Origin: Diphasiastrum complanatum
Lineage: Eukaryota > Streptophyta > Lycopodiopsida > Lycopodiales > Lycopodiaceae
Direction: 5' to 3'
DNA: 64,000 nucleotides
Assembly (NCBI GenBank): GCA_029204225.1
Contig: CM055094.1
Coordinates: 19,338,702-19,402,701, forward strand
The notes below the pieces were generated by a model. It searched no databases, was not told the DNA's origin, and saw only the letters and a list, made by a program, of their open reading frames with translations. The translations under genes and the position numbers were made by a program. Below, piece by piece: positions 57,940 through 64,000 of the stretch (the first letter of the stretch is position 1; each line of letters opens with the position of its first letter).

Positions 57940-58711
57940 CGTGTCTTTCGTCCTTTGGTGAGCTGGTAAGGTGGATCCTTTCAGATTTTTTCTTGATAGT
58001 GGAGCATATTCTGTGGGAAGATCAATATGGAGATGATATTTAGACATCTTAATAATCGATAGATTAATCTTGTAGAAAACCAACTTGTTATATATCTTGT
58101 AAGCTATTAAAACTCGTCTTAATTATAAAAAAAATTAATTGGAAAAGTTTGAAATGACCTTGGCGCTATTTTTGATCCATCTTACTCCAAGTTTCTTGCT
58201 TTATATGCAAAATCAAAGGTTTGTTGTTATGAGCAAAATAAGCGAAATATTATTTCAATAGATGTGTGTTGAAATTGCAAATTTCTGAATTGCAAAAGTC
58301 TAAAATAAACTTGCCGCTACATTTGATCCAACACACCTTGTATTTTCTGAATTTCAAAATTCACGTTGGCGCTCATTGTGGTCCAAAATATTCAAAGTTT
58401 CTTGCTATGATTTTCAGATCGATAAGACTGTTTTTCTTTGATGTGAACGCTTTGAGTAGATGGAAAGAAAACTTTGATGTGCAATACGATTTGCATTTAC
58501 ATGAGAAGTTATGTTAGTTAATGGTAGAAAATAGAATCTTGAAGTACGGTCTCCACGCGTTGCGGCTATCCAACTTCTAGTTAACTACATACGTTACTAG
58601 TGAGGTCAAGCTCCATATCATCTGAGTCTGTTTCATCTGATGAAGCATGACGCTTCACTCGTGTCTTGGTCCTTTGCCTAGATTGTTGTGTTGGTGGTGG
58701 TTGGACCAGTG
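57940..58711 (-). other. U2 part a remnant, 40-bp repeats and U1 tail
   Basis: Direct copy of 44965-45748. No intact frame. Confidence 0.45.
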
Positions 58712-60150
58712 TTATCTTAGCACATTTGAATGTAGCTTGTGATATTATTGGTTCGATATTCTAGTAGCTTTTTTGCACCATTTAAGGTAAGAGAAAGAGA
58801 GCACAATCAAATAATGATGCAATAGGTTCTAGAAAAATGTGAATTTGTTGTTCCGGTATCTCCAATTTCTAGGAATTTGGGCATGAAGACACTCCGGCTC
58901 GAATCATGCACAGAAAAATTGATGAGTGCTTGCCATCTTGTTTGCATGTATGTGATGATTTTTGTTGTTTAATTATATCGACGTCGATTGAAACTATGAT
59001 ACCTTCATGGTTGTCATTCTAATATTAAAAGTTTTTTTTCACCTTATCTTGGGGCAAGTTCACAAATAGCAAGGTAACAAATTGGGACTCGGCAAGATCT
59101 CACCCCAAATGACTTTTTGAGCTTCATTAACTTGTTCTCATGAATTTATCAATGTGTCTAACTTGCCCTATACCAGTTTTATAAGTATTTGCTTGATCCC
59201 TTACTCTAAAATGCACCATAATGGTACCCCCCTTTGCATGTGGCTCTAAAATTAACAATGTATACACATGTATGGAAGTTTTCAAGACATACTGATGTTT
59301 TTGCATCCACTTGTCTTTAAGCTTAAACATGTTCTTTGTAGTTCCTGAAGAAGTCTTGAAAGTTTGAAGCTTGTGTGTTAAGCCAAGTGTTGTTGTAGTT
59401 CATCGTAGATGCTTGGAGTTGATTATTGGCCATCTCCAAGGACATAGCCTTGAAAAAATTTGTCTAGGCCCCTTCATTTTTTAACGCTTGCTTCTTGTAC
59501 AACCAAATTACCTTCAAATTTTTTCAAGCCTATTCGCGGTAAATTGTCTCACATCTCTATGGAACATATGCACAAAAGTGAATCACTTTCTGCCACGTGA
59601 TGATAGTGATACATTGTGCACTAGGGAATCACATTGTTGATAAGTTGGATTCACATTTACATCATGAAGCAAATAGTCTTGTAAGTTTCGTGTTCAAGTG
59701 AATCAGAAGCTCACTCCAATGGATGTTGAGATTAATATATCATGCTATCTCTAGCCTAATAGCCACACACTAGATGTTTGGATCTAGAAAATATTCACAC
59801 AAAGGGACACAGGTCTACCACGTAGGTCTGCCACGTAGTTTTCAATCAATCAAAGGGAAGGTAGATCCTTATCTTTGGTACTGTAATAGTTAGTTCTTAG
59901 ACTTATTGAGATCTTAGAAATTAAATTTTAGGGTCAGCCCAAAGTTCTTGCCAATTGCTCATCAAGTGAATGCAATTCTAGTCAAGATTGTGTTCAATTT
60001 TGCTTGATTTGTGACATAGTTTGGATTGATTATTGCTTGATGATTCAACTGATCTTGTAGGAATTATTTGAAAAGGCATATTTATGTGCATATGATTCCT
60101 TTTGGTTCAGGTTAGGTGAATCCTATATCCTTGTGAAGTCAAGATCAAGG
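58712..60150. repeat. Direct repeat of 47715-49130
   Basis: Constant offset of about 11020 bases. Contains the copia-flank segment (59540-59810). It ends just before gag, where a different sequence (60155-60325) takes its place. No gene. Confidence 0.75.
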
Positions 60151-60329
60151 AGGAGGCAGTTCTACATCCAATTTTTATGCAAATTCATGCTAGTTTCCAT
60201 TCTTGTTAACATTACTAGATATGATTTGGCTTAAGATCGGGTAGGATCTTATTGAGAGGTCGAGTTTTGAGCTTTATCAAGTCCCTAGGTAGTGGGATAT
60301 CTAGTCTTTTAATCATTTCTATTTTGCAT

Positions 60330-60898
60330 CTATTCAAGAAAACGCAAACTCAAAGTCCAGCAAATCTTGGTCAAGAGGAAGAGGAGAGCTCTCATGAAGA
60401 TTTCGTCATGATGCCAAGTTTCTCTTCTTCAAGCATAAGAGGTGAAGACCCTTGGTGGATAGATAGTGGGACTAGCTCCCACATGACAAGTAAGAGGGAG
60501 TATTTTTCAACCTTATCTACCTATGAAGGACCTATCAAGTCAATTTTTAAATCAAATAATTATGCTCGTAAGATCGAAGGAATAGGATCCATACCTTTAT
60601 CCTTGGGATTTTCAAGGAAAATCAAGATTGATGGAGTACTTTACATTTCTAGTATCACTAAGAACTTGCTTAGTGTGGGACAATTGCTTGACAATGGTTT
60701 GATTGTGGAGTTCGCCACAAATACATGTAACATCGAGAAGGATGGCAAGATCATTGCTAAAGGCATAAGGTTTGGAAGATTGTTCAAACTAGATGCCTAT
60801 GTGGATGCTAATATTGTGATGCTAGCCAGGGAGACCAAGCTATCCAACCATATTCTATGGCACAAAAGACTTGGCCACATCGACTCAAAATCCATGTA
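60330..60898 (+). pseudogene. Ty1-copia protease to pre-integrase, longest open frame
   Basis: Read in frame from an upstream, unrelated leader (MRGRVLSFIKSLGSGIS, 60252-60330). The copia part begins at KKTQTQSPANLGQEE, with protease WWIDSGTSSHMTSKREYFST, then KIDGVLYISSITKNLLSVGQ and the pre-integrase end LSNHILWHKRLGHIDSKSM. Unlike the three chimeric copies, it continues past KDGKIIAKG into IRFGRLFKLDAYVDAN, the genuine copia sequence. Integrase is missing. Confidence 0.85.
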
Positions 60899-61017
60899 GA
60901 TCATGTGCAAGGAGGAGCTTGCCTTAGGACTTCCAAGATCCTTAGCAAAGTTTAGATGATTTTCCAACTCTCTACAATGACAACATTTCAGTCCAACACC
61001 TTGCAACCAACCCAATC

Positions 61018-61236
61018 TTCCATGCAAGACCGAAACATATCGAGATCTCTCATCATTTTGTGTCAGAGGAGGTGCAATCTAAGGAGATATCTTTGGAGCA
61101 TGTGGCAAGTAGTGAATGTGTTGCTGATATCCTCACTAAACCACTTCAAAGAGCTGCATTTGTGAAGTTAAGGTCAGCCCTAGGGTTGATAGCAATTCTA
61201 TGTTATCTTCAAACTAGTTGTAAGGAGGAGTGTTAA
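61018..61236 (+). pseudogene. Ty1-copia RNase H C-terminus
   Basis: The frame ARPKHIEISHHFVSEEVQSK then EHVASSECVADILTKPLQRA is the hallmark end of copia RNase H (KHIDIRYHF..., ADxLTKPL). It ends at a TAA six bases into the LTR. Everything between the pre-integrase region (60898) and here, including reverse transcriptase, has been deleted. Confidence 0.85.
61222..61230 (+). other. Copia polypurine tract
   Basis: AAGGAGGAG directly before the TGTTA of the LTR, where plus-strand DNA synthesis starts in copia elements. Confidence 0.7.
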
Positions 61237-61450
61237 ATTTACACAAGTTAGTTTGCATAAATTCCACTTGTAAATGACTTTGAGGCCATGATGTGGGATG
61301 TCACACATGCCAAAAGCATAGGATACCTTATTCTAAGTCAAATTATTAACCTAGCTTTGGAATGGTACCTTTGGAATGTGTCCAAAGAGTGCATAGATAG
61401 AGTAGAAAAAAAGTAGGATCTTAAAATAGCAGTTTTTGCATTGTTTTTGG
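61231..61450 (+). mobile_element. Copia 3' LTR, truncated
   Basis: Starts TGTTAAATTTACAC right after the polypurine tract, typical of plant copia LTRs. It is cut by the next repeat (about 61455). No second copy of this LTR is present in the window. Confidence 0.65.
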
Positions 61451-61459
61451 ATCTCGAGG

Positions 61460-62060
61460 TATCGACCCAAAATAGGGTGGATCAACTGGATCTTTAGGTT
61501 GGATGTTAGGGTTAGGTTGTGATGATTACATAGAAGCCGTAATACGCTCAAATTCGAGCTCTACATGTATAAATATGTGATGGGATTTCCATCCAATTAT
61601 GAGCAAAATTGAGATTTTCCTTCTTGACTAGTTTGAGTCTATGATTTGACTGATGAATGCTATTGGCTTATGATTTTTTATAATCATTGAATGAGATTGG
61701 AGTTGTAGGTATAGTATGCAGGCAACAGCAAGCCGTACATCCACATGTGTGAAGAGTTTTGGAGATAATTCATGGAGTTCAAGCCAAGATAAACTAGGAA
61801 TCAATGCATTGATTAGTAATCTAGCTTCTAGATCTTGTTTGGATTTTAAGTAGGTGCTTTCTCCATCATTTCTAGAATCAAATGGGTTTATTTGCGTGTA
61901 TTTTTATCAAAAAGAACCCCAACCTCCTACTAGTGGAAAAGTGGGCAATAAAGGAGAGTTTGCTGATGTCCTAGTTCAGGATAAATGTGGTTACAGTTGT
62001 CAAGGAAATTGTGAAAGAGGTGCCAATTGACACTGCAATGGCTCCTTAAAAAAACAAAAA
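61460..62060. other. Inverted copy of 7500-8130
   Basis: Carries the ADVLVQD/VPIDTAMAP coding-like remnant, here on the plus strand (about 61935-62050), and the proline-rich stretch on the minus strand. No intact gene. Confidence 0.4.
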
Positions 62061-62780
62061 ATGTAAATGATCTTGATGATTTCTGGGAGTAATAAATTTT
62101 CTTTCATTTTAGAAAACAATTGCGTTTATATTTCTTGAAATATTGTGTATTGAAATCTTTTTGATTAATTTAATATTTTTAAATTTGTTTGTATTAAAAA
62201 TATAGATTTAGCAGTTTTTTAATGATTTAAATATTAGCAAAACTAAAATTGTAATGAACTGTCAGGTTTTTAATATTTTAATTTTTTGTTGTGTTTTTAT
62301 AAGAAGTTTTTTGAAATAATTTCATTTGCAATCATTTAATGTTTAAATATAAGTAAAGATTTAAATACTGAATAAAATTTTGTCATAATTTAAAAAATAT
62401 TTTTCTTGATACAAGAATTGTAATTTAAAACACTTTTAAAATTTTTAAAAAAACATTGAAAACTTTTGTTTTAATGAGCAAAAAGGTTTTTTTTAGTTAT
62501 TCTAATGGTTGTGTCCAATGATTTTATTTTGAATAGTATTATTATTTCATATAAGCTAATTCGCAATTATTAACAAAAATCTATTAACAAAATTTTAGTA
62601 GGTTGATTAATTTTCTTGCAAAATACAACATTTTTTTTATCATTACAATATCTTTATTTGAAGCTGTTTAAATATGGATATTTTTTTTATAAAATTAAAA
62701 AAAAAAGACAAAAAAAAAAAATGGGTCTTCATGTCATTTTTTTTTTTTTGGGTCATCGTGTTTCGTGATGAACAATCTTA
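62060..62780. other. AT-rich stretch
   Basis: Inverted AT-rich tail, retaining the 130 bases lost from 7470. No gene. Confidence 0.55.
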
Positions 62781-62872
62781 GTAAATTTTTCCCTGATGCA
62801 TTCTTCCAAAATCAAATGAATGGCTTTTTTCTTTGGCTACACAAGCTCGTCAGAGATGTTGTCAAGTCACAC

Positions 62873-63240
62873 CTACTTTTCTCTTTTTACGCTAGCACAT
62901 GATTGATTTGCTGCAAACCCTTCTGCTAAACTCCTTGCCAACTTAGGAGATGCTGAAAACATCAGAGAGATTGAACGCCTCCTCAAAAGACCAAATTTTT
63001 TCGTTGTCCAAGATAAATTCTTCCAAAACTCAAATGAAAGACCTGGTTCTTTCAACCTAAACAACCCTAGTTCGGTGGTTTCTGGACAAAATATGGGAAA
63101 AAGAAAGAAGTATACAAGATGTAAAGGAAAGAAAGGACAAGGGAGTGGTGCAAAAGAGGACTTACCGGCTAAAAGACTAAACTTTTACAGGGATTAACTG
63201 GCTCGCAGGATGTTGAGGATCTGCATAGAAGAACTCTCAC
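62873..63240 (-). pseudogene. Spliced-looking 63-aa exon family
   Basis: Open minus-strand copy (FRLKEPGLSFEFWKNLSW to SVKREK). The acceptor TTTTGTCCAG is kept. The donor reads CCG|GTAAGTC at about 63170. Confidence 0.45.
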
Positions 63241-63589
63241 TAGGAATACGGTGGATCGACTACAACTCAGCACACACAAGAACAAGGCAAAGATATTTTT
63301 ACATTTACCCTACTGTAATAGAATGTTTGGGACCATTCATGTGAGACACTTTTACACTTGTATTTTATTACAGATCTTTGGCCTTATATACACAAGTCCT
63401 TCCATGATATTGTGTTTGCTTGGTCATACTTACCTAACATCAAAAGTGAATGATACTTTTTGTTTGATGTTTTCTGCAATTTTGAAATTGAATATCTATC
63501 TTTATGTTCTTGCTCTTTTCTGAAACATTTCAAAGATTTCATTTCAGAAAAATTTGTTTATGTGCTAACAACGGACTGCAATATAATTA

Positions 63590-63890
63590 GAAGTATGTAC
63601 CTCAAAAAATCTTAGTTATTTAGGAAAAACATCATTGAACTCTCTTGTTTAAAATCTTGCATTAAAGGCTAATTTTTGACGTTAAAGAATGTTAACACAT
63701 TCACATCACAATGCATACGAGATTTGAAAACAAGATGAAAAAGCTCATACTTAGAATTATGTAGTTTTTCCATAACTTTGACCAAGAAACCATCGCTGAT
63801 GGGAGTACATTAGTCTCCCCATAAATAGAGACTATCTGGTCAAACTTATCTTTAAATACCATAGTATGGTTTTTAAAATCTATTTACAAC
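63590..63890 (-). pseudogene. Ty3-gypsy protease-RT linker fragment
   Basis: Minus strand VFKDKFDQIVSIYGETNVLP and the DVFPK linker, with a short loss around CFNTKN. Confidence 0.7.
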
Positions 63891-63891
63891 T

Positions 63892-64000
63892 GGAGTCTCG
63901 GCTCGATCGACTGTGGAGGGCTTCGGATCGGTCGACTTTTGATGGACTCGGCTCAGTCAACTTTGTATGTAGAGTATGGATGCTCAACTTGGTCCACAGT
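63892..64000 (-). repeat. Block M, fused to gypsy, cut by window end
   Basis: Same fused junction as at 5830. The minisatellite continues beyond the window. Confidence 0.65.

Larger units (their letters stand above)
56692..58711. repeat. Direct repeat, copy 2 (copy 1 at 43737-45748)
   Basis: Ends at GGTTGGACCAGTG, where it switches to the segment shared with 47715. Confidence 0.8.

Overview
The window looks like heterochromatic, transposon-dense nuclear DNA of a land plant. The grounds are decayed Ty1-copia and Ty3-gypsy retrotransposons with plant-type motifs, a polypurine tract directly before an LTR start, long AG/CT microsatellites, dense CACGTG (G-box) arrays and histone H3-type reading frames. 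A Penelope-like reverse transcriptase makes a non-flowering lineage (bryophyte, lycophyte, fern or conifer) somewhat more likely than an angiosperm; that is inference. I saw no rRNA, tRNA, CRISPR or ordinary multi-exon host gene.

Layout: nearly every segment occurs two to eleven times, in both orientations. Positions 1-5455 are a direct repeat of about 24768-30052. Two tandem copies of a 2.5 kb gypsy-containing block occupy 5457-7870 and 8169-10718. Positions 10715-21515 (PLE reverse transcriptase, gypsy, unknown family U1, unknown family U2, G-box promoter, H3-like gene, satellite, 70-aa frame) return inverted at 36456-43420. Positions 20525-30110 return inverted at 48480-56590. Further direct repeats are 43737-45748 with 56692-58711, and 47715-49130 with 58712-60150. 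Positions 61460-64000 are inverted relative to about 5700-8130. Segment boundaries recur at the same internal points, as expected from nested insertion followed by segmental duplication and template switching.

The most interesting locus is 17.7-21.1 kb. An array of eight CACGTG sites leads to a TATA box, then a leader made of three 86-bp repeats, then an intact intronless 152-codon frame. This begins with the exact histone H3 tail MARTKQTAR and continues into a histone fold whose longer loop 1 with an Arg-Trp pair resembles centromeric H3 (CENH3). It lacks the K9 and K27 tail regions. Two further copies exist: one 5'-replaced by a tandem template-switch duplication, one inverted and frameshifted. 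Two other copies of the same promoter carry a different short reading frame instead of the histone.

The other substantial intact frame is a 531-codon protein at 51801-53396 with an N-terminal membrane segment and an exact 222-aa internal tandem duplication. I do not recognise it. Its inverted relatives (23659-25461 and others) are broken by a nonsense codon or frameshifts. Everything else is pseudogenic. Names U1, U2 and block M below are my own labels for families I could not identify.
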